64,000 nucleotides of DNA from positions 1 to 64,000 of the forward strand of contig WION01000289.1 in assembly GCA_015039365.1 (NCBI GenBank). The letters are read 5' to 3'. This document shows, piece after piece, positions 34,689-45,583 of the stretch. Both the position numbers and the translations under genes were made by a program. The notes beneath the pieces were generated by a model, which was not told where the DNA came from, did no database searches, and saw nothing but the letters and a program-made list of their open reading frames with translations. Source of the DNA: Amanita rubescens (lineage: Eukaryota > Basidiomycota > Agaricomycetes > Agaricales > Amanitaceae). Within the stretch, counting starts at the first letter, position 1, and each line of letters opens with the position of its first letter.

Positions 34689-35054
34689 GCTCTTAGGTCA
34701 GTCCGTCGGTCATTCCTTTCACCCAACTGCTGCACAGAAAGCATCGGACAAGTTCTGGTGTCACTTGGAATCTGCTCCGAGCCACTCCAAGCACTCTGCC
34801 GGCCCTCCCATAGCTCAGAGACCATACCCCGCCGACCTTTCTTCAATTATACCCTCCCCGCTCTTTACACTGCAGTAGCCTTCACCATTCGGCCCCACAG
34901 CACCAGCACAGCAGCAGCCGAACAACGCCCACACGTTCCACTACTCCCGATCCAGCTCCGATCGATCAATAGCTTTCGTCCCTGAAGCCCCTTGCTTAAT
35001 TCACCTCGCTTTCCATCAGAACAGCTCGCTTCGCTTTGGCCTGCCAGTAACATC

Positions 35055-36596
35055 ATGACCGAACCAAGCCGCCGCATGCCCATCCGAACGAACAAGGAGG
35101 CACCCTGCTTCCGAGGCACTGCTGCTGGCCTTGAGAGATACCTCGAAGATATCGAGATGATCTGTGAGGATAGACAACGCTCCGGAGATGCTGAACTGAT
35201 CAAATGGGCCGTCTACTACACCGATGAGAAATCTTCCGAGATCTGGAGAGCTGCTCGGGACACCCTATCGGATCCGAAAACCTGGGATGCATTTAAGAAA
35301 GCGATTTCCGAGATCTACCCCGAGGCACAGCCCGATCGCCGCCACACTATTGCAGCACTACACGCCATTTCCGACCGCTTCTCAGCGCAAAATGTCACAT
35401 CTGAGACAGCCCTTGCTGAGTATCACAGGGAATTTTCCGGAACAGCTCAATACCTCATCGGAAAGCGCCGCATGACACGCCGTGAGGCAAGCATCATGTA
35501 CATGTCCGCATTCCCTCCGGATCTCCGACCCGATATCACTACTCGGCTCACAATCAAGTACCCGGATGTCCACCCCGATGACGGCTATGATCTAAAGGAC
35601 ATGAATAGTGCCGCGCAATTCATTATCAGTTCAAGGTCTGCTATAGCCTTGCTCGCCATGACCACCCCACGAGTTCCGACGCTTCCGACACCTTCAATGC
35701 CTATCCCTACTTCCCCTCCGAGCACTGCCTTCGCTCCGAGCACAGCTTCCACCCATCTCCTTAGCGGATGCATTTTCTGCGGAGATATCAATCATCGGAC
35801 GGCCTGCTGCCATATCAGGGATGAATACGCAAGGCAAGGGAAGATAAAAATAGTTAATGGACGGATTCAATTTTTGGACGGCAACGAACCGAATGCATTC
35901 CAATACCGCCACTTCGGACAATGGTTCAAAGAACGCATCGATGTATGGCTGCTGAGGTACACACAGCCGACCGCTCCGAAGCCATTTGTGTCCTCCAACT
36001 ACTTCCTGGAAGCTCTAGACCACTCCGGAACGCATACCGCCGAGCCTGTCAATACTGAAGAACTGCAAAACGTACATACGACTCCGACGCACATACACAT
36101 TAGCACCACGATCCCTAATCAATCCACGCTCCCTAATACCACCCCCTCCGAACCCTCTGAACCCTCCAGACCCTCCGACGCTCCTACCACTACAACGCAT
36201 GATACCACCGAGACCTCCGAGGCTTCTGATGACCCCACCACTGCTACGCCAATTTCTGCCACCCCGGAAACCCTCGGCGACCCCATCGCCGAAGTCTTTA
36301 TCATTTCCGAGCCATCTGGCATCCCAACAGCTGCCATTCCGAGACCTGATTCCGCCGAAATTCCAACTGCCGCCTTGACCGCCTGCACGATCGAAGAAAG
36401 CGAGACGAGAAGAACCCACCCACCACTTCCCTTCTACTTTCTATCACCATCCGACCTCTCTGACCTGACCAGGAGGTCAGTATTAAAAGTACCCAGGAGG
36501 TGTAACGAGCCGATTCCGGCTACGTTGGAACCGATCTCCGAAACCTTCCGAAGCTTCCCGAAGCACTCCGAGCCTATACTCGACCCCGGAGGATGA
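35055..36596 (+). CDS. Gag-like protein with CCHC zinc knuckle
   Basis: 513 residues from the ATG at 35055 (MTEPSRRMPIRTNKEAP); the frame stays open upstream to 34992. The first 200 residues form a helical, Trp-containing capsid-like region (FRGTAAGLERYLEDIE, KWAVYYTDEKSSEIW, ISEIYPEAQP, MYMSAFPPDLRPDI). A Pro-rich linker leads to one zinc knuckle, CIFCGDINHRTACC, fitting C-x2-C-x4-H-x4-C. A long Thr/Ser/Pro/Glu-rich tail follows. The frame runs into the right LTR and stops there at 36594-36596, so the last 32 codons are LTR-encoded. No protease motif is seen. Confidence 0.85.
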   Translation: MTEPSRRMPIRTNKEAPCFRGTAAGLERYLEDIEMICEDRQRSGDAELIKWAVYYTDEKSSEIWRAARDTLSDPKTWDAFKKAISEIYPEAQPDRRHTIAALHAISDRFSAQNVTSETALAEYHREFSGTAQYLIGKRRMTRREASIMYMSAFPPDLRPDITTRLTIKYPDVHPDDGYDLKDMNSAAQFIISSRSAIALLAMTTPRVPTLPTPSMPIPTSPPSTAFAPSTASTHLLSGCIFCGDINHRTACCHIRDEYARQGKIKIVNGRIQFLDGNEPNAFQYRHFGQWFKERIDVWLLRYTQPTAPKPFVSSNYFLEALDHSGTHTAEPVNTEELQNVHTTPTHIHISTTIPNQSTLPNTTPSEPSEPSRPSDAPTTTTHDTTETSEASDDPTTATPISATPETLGDPIAEVFIISEPSGIPTAAIPRPDSAEIPTAALTACTIEESETRRTHPPLPFYFLSPSDLSDLTRRSVLKVPRRCNEPIPATLEPISETFRSFPKHSEPILDPGG

Positions 36597-36897
36597 TCGT
36601 TTGTGTTCGGACGCATGCACAGGCCTCGGACTTGGTGCAGGATTCATCACATGGTCACCTCGTGCCTCCGTAGTATATATACCATTGTGTACGTAGTTGT
36701 AGTTAGCGAATTATCACCCCATTACTGCTCCGAGTTCGATTCCTTTCGTTCCCTTCGTTCCTCGGTGCTTCGGACACCTTCCACTCGTTCACCTTCACAT
36801 TCGGCACCCTCTCTGCCTCTGAGGCACCCCCAGGACTGACCTCCGAAGCCCCTTTGGCCGAACGCATTTCCGCATCGGCCTTCTTCTGATCGTTTCA
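36501..36897 (+). repeat. Right LTR
   Basis: 397 bp, same ends as the left LTR. It overlaps the last 96 bp of the gag frame. Confidence 0.93.
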
Positions 36898-37297
36898 GCG
36901 CGCTTCGCTGATTTCCAGTTAAGACCGAGAATATACACGATGTGCTTGTGCATTTTTGCACGTTGTGTTCGGCGTGATAATCGCTCTTTGTTGGCACACT
37001 TAAGAGCAGAGCCAATAAGATGCTGGTACCGGTCGCGACTGCAAAAGGATATGAAGTCCGAGAAGAGATCATGGCAAACGGGAGGATGTGTGGCGGAAGC
37101 ACGAGAAAGTCGCTCTTTGAGCACAGCATTGAAGGTTGCTATGTCTTCTGAAGATACAGCATAGGCCAGCAGCGTACAAAAAGCAGCGTCGTTCGAGAGA
37201 GATGGCACGATAGCGGCAAATAAATTTTCCATGTTGTGTGTGACAGGTGACATGTGACAAAAACAGAAGTTGTGTCGGAAATGGAACAAACAAGCAT

Positions 37298-37720
37298 GGA
37301 CAGTTTGCGCTGGACCCCATTGCCTTGGCCACCGCCGGGTGAGTGCCGGGACAAACCAGCTGCGCTGTGCAGCAAGGAATCAAAATCATAGTCGTTTTAG
37401 CAGTTTGCACTGGACCCTATTGCCTTGGCCATCGCTGGGTGAGCGCCGGGGCAAACCAGCTGCGCTGCGCAGCAAGGATAGGCGTTTTAGCAGTTTGCAC
37501 TGGACCCTATTGCCTTGGCCATCGCCGGGTGAGCACCGGGGCAAACCAGCTGCGCTGAACCATCCGCGTACCCTTTTGTCGGCCATTAGTCTTGGCTGTG
37601 GAACTTGGTGGTGACCCTGGCACCGTCTGGGGCTCCCGGTATGCGCAATCTGGGCCGTTTTAACAGTTTGTGCTGGACCCCATTGCCTTGGCCATCGCCA
37701 GGTGAGTGCGGGGTAAACCA
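37298..37720 (+). repeat. Minisatellite, about four units of ~90 bp
   Basis: Units begin cagtttgcrctggaccc near 37299, 37399 and 37490, and again near 37663 after a spacer. Each contains attgccttggccatcgcc and gcaaaccagctgcgctg. A shorter fragment occurs near 37767. No gene is seen between 37233 and 38465. Confidence 0.8.
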
Positions 37721-38100
37721 GTTACGCTATACGGCAAGGAAGGATCCATACAAAGCGAAGCCCAGGCAGTATGTGCTGGACCCGGGTGGGCGCCGGGGCA
37801 GTGTGCCCGTCGTGGGTTTGGCATCCTATCTATTCTAACATGTAGCATATTCATATCAGACAGTAGCAGATGCTCCGCAATAGATATGATTCATAACGAG
37901 CGGAAATACGCACAGTACATGGTGCTAGTATGATCGCGCAGCATAACACGTTACTAGTGGTAACCATAAGTAATGCGTGGCATAGTATAGAAATGTAGAG
38001 TGCACGTAGGGACAGGTGGGGTAGCGAGAGTATGTATAGGCATGTAAAGCGTAGGGACAGAAGGGATAGTAGTGCGAGCATGTAGGGACAACAGGGTTAG
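37721..38100. other. No gene seen
   Basis: Between the two minisatellites. Includes a loose repeat of tagggacag/gtatgtag-like words at 37990-38110. Confidence 0.4.
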
Positions 38101-38410
38101 CGAGAGTATGTAGGGGTGGTTGAGAAGTGGACTAGCAGGGGCAGTTGGGAAGTGGGCTAGCAGGGCGATTGGGAAACAGGAAGTATGCGGATGTTCTAGG
38201 TGTCGACATCAAAGTAATGGCGAGAGCGAGGGTGTGGGGTCAAGACAGTGGCAACAGCGATGGCAAGAATGGTCGTCGAGTAGTGGGAATGGGATCAAGA
38301 CAAGCGGAATCGAGTGGTGGAGGTGGCCAAGACAGTGGCAACGACAATGGCAAGAATGGTCGCCGAGTGGGGATAAGCGAAATTGAGTGGTGGAGCAGGA
38401 TCAAGACAGT
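38101..38410 (+). repeat. Degenerate ~75 bp tandem repeat
   Basis: Recurring gacagtggcaacarcratgg, then caagaatggtcgyc, gagtrgtgg and ggatcaagac blocks between 38235 and 38410. Looser units (gtgggctagcagggg) lie before them. Confidence 0.65.
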
Positions 38411-38465
38411 GGCAACAATAATGGACACCGAGTAGACTCGGATATCTGCAAGATGCAAGGGAAGA

Positions 38466-40824
38466 TCAAGCACTCGGGGCCATGCGCATAGAAAGATTAT
38501 CCAGCAAAGTCCTGTCCAGATCCCCGATGATGATGACGAAGAGTACGTTAAGCGAGGCTACAGGCGAGCCATGGTATGCTGCATTTGTGCAGGGGTACTC
38601 GTTGACAGCATAGCCAACAGTAACCACAGAATCAGCCGGTGGGTCGGAAGCTCCACCCTTATATAAAGGCAGTTGCGCGAGTTGTGCCATGTTGGCGGTC
38701 GTAAACATCCAGTCGCTCTTCCCACGTGCATCGTATACAGGTACTTGTAACCAGTTAGCTGCTAGTTGGCTTAGTGTAAGACATGCATGACATACCGGTC
38801 TCATTGAATCCACGAGAACCCGGATAAATCGTCGAAGCTTGCTGCCGCAACTTCAACACAGGGCAGCCACGGCGTGTCGGTGTGGAAGGGCTTGCTGGAT
38901 AAGAAACATTAGCATAAGTAAATGGTAAAAAAGAGCGACGAACAGGTTGCACCACCGTTCCCACTCCTTGTTGCGAATGACATAATGCCATTGTAAAGAG
39001 TACTGAGATAAGTCTCGTGGTTGAGTAAATTGCCGATAAAGGCAGCAGTGCGCTGATGTTCTGTATGCAATGGGTATATGGTGATACGGCGAGCCAAGTA
39101 CGACGAGCTGGTCCCAAAATAACCTGGAGTGATAAGCTGGCATTCATTAACGACACCTGTCGTTAAAAAAACTGCATTTTGGCGTCGATTGCCTGGGCCA
39201 CTGAGCACTAGCCTATCGCCATCACGCGTGGCAAGATCAGTGGATGCGCGCGCAGGGTTGATATATGGCAGAGACGATTGGAAGCGCACGGCATTCCTGA
39301 ATCGTCTTTACAGTACAATAATCAGTTAATTTGAAGGAAATTGATATATAATACCTTACCTGCGGCACAAAGGGTCGTCCTCAGTGTTTAAAGCAGCCCA
39401 AACTGGTGAGTACAGCTCAAGCTGGTGGTTATTCCCATTCTGGTTCGTAGAATGCATTTCCGCATAACTATTATATACGACAGTCAGCAGGAAAGAGATA
39501 GGAAGAAACGAGCACATACACGAGGGGAGGAACAGTAACATAATCCAACCTTAACTTCATATCTTGGAAGACCAGAGGCATTAAATCTGTATCTATAGGC
39601 TCAAAGTCTTCTTGATCATCGTAATCCGAGTCAGCGGGTACGTGGAATTCGGCAGGATACAGCATCCTGTATGTATCTTAGCAGAATGATAAGAATATAA
39701 GAAGGAAACACACTCGCTGCGGCTGCGGCTCGCCTTTGCCGCGCGTTTCTTCAAAGAGGGGGGAGCACGGTGCACGGGCTTGGATGGAGACGGCGATTCA
39801 ACGTCTGGCATACTAATAATACACATTAATGAAGTACAACATGCAAAAGGAGATGTATATCTCACGGCTTGGCACGACGCGTGGAACCCATGGGTGTAAA
39901 AGGCAGCTCATCTTCAGACGCGGACTCCCTAGTGGACGAAGGCAAAGATTAGCAGGTCAGATAACTTTGTAACTGATAACAAAGCTGCTCACTGTTTCAC
40001 GCTTTTCAACGGGCTCTTCGTAAGTTGGGGGTGTTGTTCAACACCACCAGTCGCACCGTCAGAATCGTTATCTTCAAGTTCTGCAGAATGAACAGGCGCA
40101 AGGGCTCGCCCTTTCCCTTTCAATTTTGATCGCCGCGTAGACGAGCCGTCCTTTGTGGGCTCTTCAGTTCTGCACAACTTGATCAGCGGAAAAGCTCTCC
40201 ATAAGGAAGGTGCGTACGCAGGGGATGCCTCCTTGCCAGCCATATATGTGACCTTTTCTGGAAGTTTGCGTCTAGGAGAAGCAAAAAAATGAAAATTCGG
40301 CATAGAACAAAAAGCACGACATACGATTGCTTTGGTGCTGGTGCGGGAGACTCAACAACAACACTTTGCTCATCGTCTTCACTTTCGAGAGCAATGGGGG
40401 AAACAGCGACCCGGGGACTTGGAAGTGGAGTAGCAATGCGTGGTTTTTTTATTTGGCGGGAAAGCGGCACATCGGGTCTGAATAAAGTCGAATTAGAATC
40501 CGGCGTGCAATGTGCAGCAAAATTGGACGAACGAGGAATCACCATCTTGCACGACGGCGGCGCTCGACTTTCGTGTCTTGCGCTTAGCCGGTGTTGATTT
40601 CGTAGGAGAACGACTGCAAGTAAGTAGCAGTGAGTATACGACGCCAAAAGTGATAAATTATTGAAACGAACCTAGCAGCAGGATCGGGAGCTGTTGAAGG
40701 TTGCTCAGCATCTGAAATTCTACTATACTAGTTAGCTCAAGACTAGAGAGAAAAGAAAACAGGCCACTTACTCGACTATATCGTTTTTTTTGACGCGTTT
40801 TGATACTCGGGAACCAGGTGGCAT
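38466..40824 (-). CDS. Multi-exon gene of unknown function, basic disordered N-terminus
   Basis: I do not recognise the function; it resembles a family found many times in agaricomycete genomes. The ATG is at 40824 (MPPGSRVSKRVKKNDIVE). Ten or more short exons follow: ISDAEQPSTAPDPAA; RSPTKSTPAKRKTRKSSAAV; LSRQIKKPRIATPLPSPRVA; KLPEKVTYMAGKEASPAYAP; TRRSKLKGKGRALAP; MPDVESPSPSKPVHRAPPSL; EFHVPADSDYDDQEDFEPID; LVFQDMKLRLDYVTVPPL. The C-terminal half looks globular (INPARASTDLATRDGDRLVL; LARRITIYPLHTEHQRTAAF; PVYDARGKSDW; VVTVGYAVNEYPC; SLNVLFVIIIGDL), ending at the stop 38466-38468. The N-terminal half is Lys/Arg/Ser/Pro-rich, as in a nuclear or DNA-binding linker. The chain looks intact, but I have not fixed every splice site. 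Confidence 0.6.
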
Positions 40825-41049
40825 ACTGTAGGCAAGGCACCGGACAATATAGCAGGGTGAGTACGAGACGCAAGGGTTCAAAGTGTCCAGGATGAAGTTA
40901 TAAGAGCACTCCGGAGGGAATCCACGCCGCGAGGTACTGAGCAACATGGCAATGCTGGGGTTACAGTATGACTATATCCGGCAGAGAAGGCCATCGTGCC
41001 TGAAAAAATAATGACTCACGTATGTACCCTAAAAAATTACGTGGCAGCA
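40825..41049. promoter_or_regulatory. Probable promoter of the multi-exon gene
   Basis: Upstream of the ATG at 40824. No specific element is identified. Confidence 0.3.
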
Positions 41050-42360
41050 AATGCGCTCCCACGTCCGAGTCATCACAGAGTTACGTCCACGCTTGTGCAT
41101 CCACTTCGGTAGCACGTATTCTCGACGCTCGTGCAAGGAACTTGGAAACGATCACGTCCCTTTAACGTGGTCGAGTCTACAATCATTCGTTAGCAGCAAG
41201 TGCGCCCGCATCTTCTCACAGTCGCGTGTACAACTTACAATCATCGCCTTTAGACGTGCAAGGAACTTGGAAACCATCGTATCGCTTTAACGTGTCTACA
41301 ATCAATCGTTGGCAGCAAGAAGCAGCTGTTCATAAAGTGAACATATGCCAACTTAATGCATGACAGCAAGCGAGCACCATCTTCTCACAGCCGCGTCTAC
41401 AAACGATCCACGCCTTCAGCGATAGCACCTATTCTTAAGCAAAGAAGGAAACCAGGGTGACACTGACATCGCATGCAAATTGCATGACACGGAACACACT
41501 TGCACTACTTCTTTCCCAGAGCCTCAGAGGCGCAACAACTATAACCGTACAACCCCAAAGTTGAACAATACGAAGACGTGCTCGTCATCCTCAGCGGCTT
41601 GATAACCACGCACTCCAGCATCTGGCTACAAAATATCATGCCAAAGACACATTGTGGTGATAACGCTGAACGGGCACTCGCTAGCGCATCTGCCTACAAA
41701 TTGGCATGACAAGACCATATCACGTCAACGAGCACTTCTAGCTATAGAACAAGAGGACAAGGCCTACTACATGGCAGGGAAGTTGCTGTTACCAAAATAT
41801 GCCAAAGGCCTGGAACGTGTAAAGAGCCGTGAGTCGCGTATTCTTATCTATGAACGATCGTCGGACTCGCTCTCACCAGGGTAAAATAATCTGGCCTTCA
41901 CGATGCTAGTTATTGCACCATCAAATTAGGCAACCGAAGCTACGAATAAGCCCAACCGGCGTATAACCATCGAGTCAGTAGTAGATAGTAGACGCGTGGT
42001 TGCTACACAAAGGTCTGGAACGCATAAAGAACCGTGAGTCGCGTATTCTTATCTATGAACGATCGTCGGACTCGCTCTCACCAGGGTAAAATAATTGGGC
42101 TCCATGACGCTAGTTACTGCACCATCAAATTAGGCAACCGAAGCTACGCAGGTGCCCAATCGGCGCATAACCATTGTGTCAGTAGTAGATGTGTGGTTTC
42201 TACATGGGGAAGACGGCCAGTACATCATGTAATGCACCAGCGCAGAACAGCAGGGGCTTTCATTATAGATTACACCTTTGAACTTCACCAGCGCCCGCAA
42301 CATCCAGGGCTACGCAAACATGCAAAACGGTAACTTTAACACAAAGGCAGCAAGTTCGTA
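41050..42360 (+). repeat. Non-coding stretch with two local direct repeats
   Basis: A block of about 100 bp (gtgcaaggaacttggaaac ... caatcgttggcagcaag) occurs twice between 41128 and 41320. A second block of about 180 bp starting gtgagtcgcgtattcttatc occurs at 41829 and 42034 (period 205 bp), with roughly 90% identity. No coding signal is seen. Confidence 0.75.
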
Positions 42361-42369
42361 CTTTCTCTA

Positions 42370-43340
42370 CAGTCTGCAGCATAATAATCTAATGTAGCGG
42401 TGCAGGTGAGCGACTCGAACAACTTGCCATCGAAAGAGCTGCGTTTCGCCGTGCAGGCGTGCAACTAGCCGAGCTAACAAGGGTAAGTTGTGCTTGCGAT
42501 CGCCGTGTATATGTGGGATAACTTGAGAAATCGATAGCTCAAGGAATGGGCATCGTTGTATAAAGTTTACCAATCCAACACGGATAGCAAAACCTGGCAT
42601 ATTGTACACAAGAAGGATAACATCGAAATGGTAGACCCTAAAGAGCTGGAAGAGCTCGTCGTCAGCATCCAGGGCATAATTTGGAAGCAAGACCTGCCCC
42701 CCTTTGTACAGGAAATCAGGTAATTGCCGACAAATATCAGAATAAAAGAGAAGAAAACTTACACTGTACATAGGCGACCAACACAAAACCGCAAGCGCTT
42801 CTTGCGTCAAAGTGTTACACTTACCGGCTGTGGCACGCCCACATTCGAGCAAGGTCTCAAGACGATAATGGATGTGCAGGCCTTATTCGATCGGCACATA
42901 CCAGCAAATAAAATAGATGAATGCACGTTCATTGATAAATGCGACAAACATCTCGGCATACATTTAACTAACCGATACTTTACACCAAGATGGGAATCGC
43001 CCGCAGAAGAAGCCGTGCCTTTTACGACGGATGTTGATCCATCCGGCATTCTAGCTGCACTCGCCGGACATGACTTTTTTCACGGAGAGCAAAACATCGT
43101 AAAGTACCATGATAGGCAAATAGTGCAAGGAGGGGCAGTAAAGTATGTTTGTTCACCAGTTGACCTGGATACCGAAGCTGATTGACTTGCCTTCATAGAT
43201 ACGAAACTATTTCGCCCGTTAGGTTCCGCGTTGGCGATATCGTTGAAGCAAAGGCAACATTTATGCTCGTTCCTATTCGGGAAGGCCGCTTCAAGCTGTC
43301 AGCGGTTTTGCGCAGTCTTACTCTTCTAGATACATCGTTT
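42370..43340 (+). pseudogene. Fragment of another dispersed unknown gene family
   Basis: Two good coding blocks lie on the plus strand: 42835-43138 (GCGTPTFEQGLKTIMDVQAL, TPRWESPAEEAVPF, HDFFHGEQNIVKYHD) and, after an intron near 43141-43198, 43199-43340 (YETISPVRFRVGDIVEAKAT, FMLVPIREGRFKLSAVLRSL). An upstream block (GERLEQLAIERAAFRRAGVQ, near 42403) and a broken stretch at 42500-42720 suggest a longer original gene. I recall RVGDIVE...VP...GR(F/Y)K...VLRSL as a motif of a repeated agaricomycete family of unknown function. Whether a functional 5' end exists cannot be settled. Confidence 0.5.
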
Positions 43341-43489
43341 GCGCAGGTAAGAATGCATACATAGCAGTGGTAGCATGGTTTAACAAAAAAGAAATGCAGA
43401 CATCGGCACAAGCGTCAAACACCATCAGGAAAACGGTGGGGGCTTGGTATATATAGATAGTTCTGATCAACCATTCCCACACTGCAATT

Positions 43490-43875
43490 AGTATATAAGA
43501 CATTATCAGGGCTTATCTGCTGTTCAAAGAGTTGTAACAAAGGATCAGGCAATGATACACTACCAGTCATTATTGTAGGATGTGATAAATGAATTCCAGT
43601 CTATAATTACTGTATAAGACATTGCCAGGGCTTACAGCTGATATATCTGAATTGCATTGAGGGATTTCCACTGATAAATTGCACAACATTCTTGTAAAAT
43701 GTGATCAAGAATTCTCATTCTGCTGCTGTTGCATATGATATGATCAGGTCTTAAAGTCTTTTTATCTGAATGTTATTGAATGGTACATTCCTTGACATTC
43801 TTGTGAGATGTGATCAATGAATTCCACTCTGCAGCTTCTATGTTAAGACATTATCAGGTCATAAAATATGTATAT
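43490..43875 (+). repeat. Diverged tandem repeat, about four units of ~120 bp
   Basis: Units contain taagacattatcaggkctta, then attcttgtraratgtgat, then caatgaattccast. Starts are near 43494, 43614, 43737 and 43852. CpG is nearly absent. No coding signal. Confidence 0.75.
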
Positions 43876-43881
43876 ACTAAA

Positions 43882-43990
43882 CCCGGGTGGGTCACATACC
43901 CACACCCGTAGAGGGTACGGGTGGGGGTCTACACTTTGTAGACCCTTGCTCAAACCCGTACCCTTGTCTCTGGTTCGGGTAAAGCAGGAA
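43882..43990. repeat. Fold-back element, GGGTAC-rich (copy 1)
   Basis: Starts acccgggtgggt and ends cccgtaccc...ggttcgggt. Its centre is a perfect inverted repeat, gggtctacactttgtagaccc-like (ggtctac/gtagacc). A related short element lies at 47808-47880. The spacer 43991-44504 holds no gene. Confidence 0.6.
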
Positions 43991-45583
43991 AACCAGTACG
44001 TACCTAACCCGCATCCATGCTAGGATAGGGAGGGGTGCAGGCAGTCTACCATACTATTCCAAGTCATTGTACACTATGTTTTCGAATGTGAATCCGACCC
44101 TTTGTGCATTCTACTGCTCCCTTGTTGTCACAGTTGCCATCTCCTTCGGAACGGGGGGTGCCGCCCATCTGCAATCAACCAACATCAGTCCTAAACTTAA
44201 GTATGCCTTGAATCCGAGTGTGTACAAACCACGTGCAATTCGTGCTGCCTTGTTTGTATTCTTACAAACCTGAACATCATCCTAATAGCGAACACATCAG
44301 CCAAGTGCCAGCTTATATTAGGTAGACCCAAAGCAAGCTTACCCCATCTGTCTCCCCCTGCGTGTATCTCATCCAACCCGCATTGTTCCCTAGGCTGGCC
44401 TGCTGCGATCGACTGGTGCGCTGACTACCGTCAAGACCGATCAGTGAAACAGCGAGGAGAGAGAGGAGAAACGAGGGACGTATCTTCGACTGAGCTGTGC
44501 TCGCATGGCTGGTGAGTCTCTCTCACTGCCACCAGTCTCCCCCAAGACAACATCAAACGCGCTTACTGCCGCCTCGCCATCATTCAAACACCACACCCAG
44601 ATAAGAACCTACATGACCCCACCACCGCTGAACGATCACCATCGCTTACTAAACTTTGTCAGATCCTGAGCAGAGGAGGCGTTATAACGAGTTGGGCACT
44701 AAAGCTGGGATGCCGGAGGGAGGGTATGTTGATCCAGAACAGGTGTTTAGCATGTTGTTTGGTGGGGAGAAGTTTGTGCTGATCATTGGGAGTATTAGTT
44801 TAGCGAAGGAGATGAAGGCAGCAATGCAAGAGGCTGGGGGAGACCGTTGTAGTGATGACAAAAGTTAAGGCTGGCTCCGGCTAGCTGAGTCGCCGGAGCC
44901 TATTTTTAGGCTCCAGCTACGGAGCCAGAGCTATTTTGGTCGGCTCGTGAGCAGCTCTGGGCGAGCTCAGAGCCGCTTTGTTACTCCTTGCTCTGCCACC
45001 CCATTTGCGTCAGTCTTCATCCTTTGAGATCCTGTGTGGCAGTGTGCCCCACGCTCACCCTTGTTCTGCCCTGCGAGGGATTTAGGCAGAGTGATCGAGG
45101 CATTCCCAGACGTGGCAAGGGTCCGGAGCCCAAAAGGGGAAAGTCGGTACATGCCCCTTCCTCATTTAGTTTAGACTGTTCCTGGGCCAAAGAGAGCATC
45201 AAGAGACCATAAAGAGAGGGACAAATAAAGATCACCCCTCGAGGCTCGCTCGGGACGAAATTGCTCGCGTTCTACTCGATACATTATCCAGTTACTATTA
45301 CTAATATATTATTATATATGACAAATGTGTGACCTATTGCCATCAATGTAAAGTCGATAGTAGTACTGGTGAAACACGACGTGGAGATCACGGCGATGTG
45401 AGCACAACAGGGATGAGGTGCACGCGTGGGGTGGATGTGAGCATAAGAGCGGGAGGGTCGCAGGTGGGTGTAGAGGATCCCGCGTGGACCGTGGTTGTCA
45501 GGGGTGCCGATTGGCGGGATTAGGGTGGTGGCGGGCATTGAGGGTAGCTGGGTAGCACAAATAGATGGTCAGCACCGTCAAAT

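Larger units (their letters stand above)
34272..36897 (+). mobile_element. Young gag-only LTR retrotransposon (TR-GAG type)
   Basis: 2626 bp, bounded by two 397 bp direct LTRs with TG...CA ends. Flanks show a 4 bp duplication, gcgc (34268-34271 and 36898-36901). Inside are a candidate tRNA primer-binding site 2 bp after the left LTR, one gag-like frame, and only a weak purine tract (cccaggagg) before the right LTR. No protease, reverse transcriptase, RNase H or integrase is present, and there is no room for them. It must be mobilised by an autonomous relative. The nearly identical LTRs and the readable empty site show a recent insertion. Confidence 0.93.
33101..37232 (-). pseudogene. Multi-exon gene of unknown function split by an LTR element
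   Basis: I do not recognise the function; it resembles a dispersed agaricomycete family. The ATG is at 37232 (MENLFAAIVPSLSNDAAF). The first exon runs to the insertion at 36898 (NWKSAKRA) and resumes at 34271 in the same frame (AARQAARSTSAAHVYIS, then HWVADSQRIYTSWEYELQ, PGQDAYIYDAATRLLV, GYRLPTR). An intron near 33901-33847 leads to LDDPGTMVQVGFSAGSRSA, FDWVRNLPRNADPEVSSE and GVVSQNYAR. The last exon ends TEAIAMTYNDDDIIY at the stop 33101-33103; the splice before that exon is unresolved. Apart from the 2.6 kb insertion the reading frame is clean, so the gene was broken recently. Unless the element is spliced out of the transcript, the product is truncated. Confidence 0.75.

Noticed and set aside
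34992..35054. Gag start at the first Met of the open frame
   Set aside because: The upstream stretch is leader-like, and ATG at 35055 precedes the recognisable capsid-like region; 34992 is possible but less likely.
36015..36419. Gly-rich minus-strand frame of 134 codons
   Set aside because: Antisense of the Ser/Pro/Thr-rich gag tail; composition is a mirror effect.
36484..36500. Polypurine tract of the LTR element
   Set aside because: Only aggagg directly precedes the right LTR; too weak to annotate as a feature.
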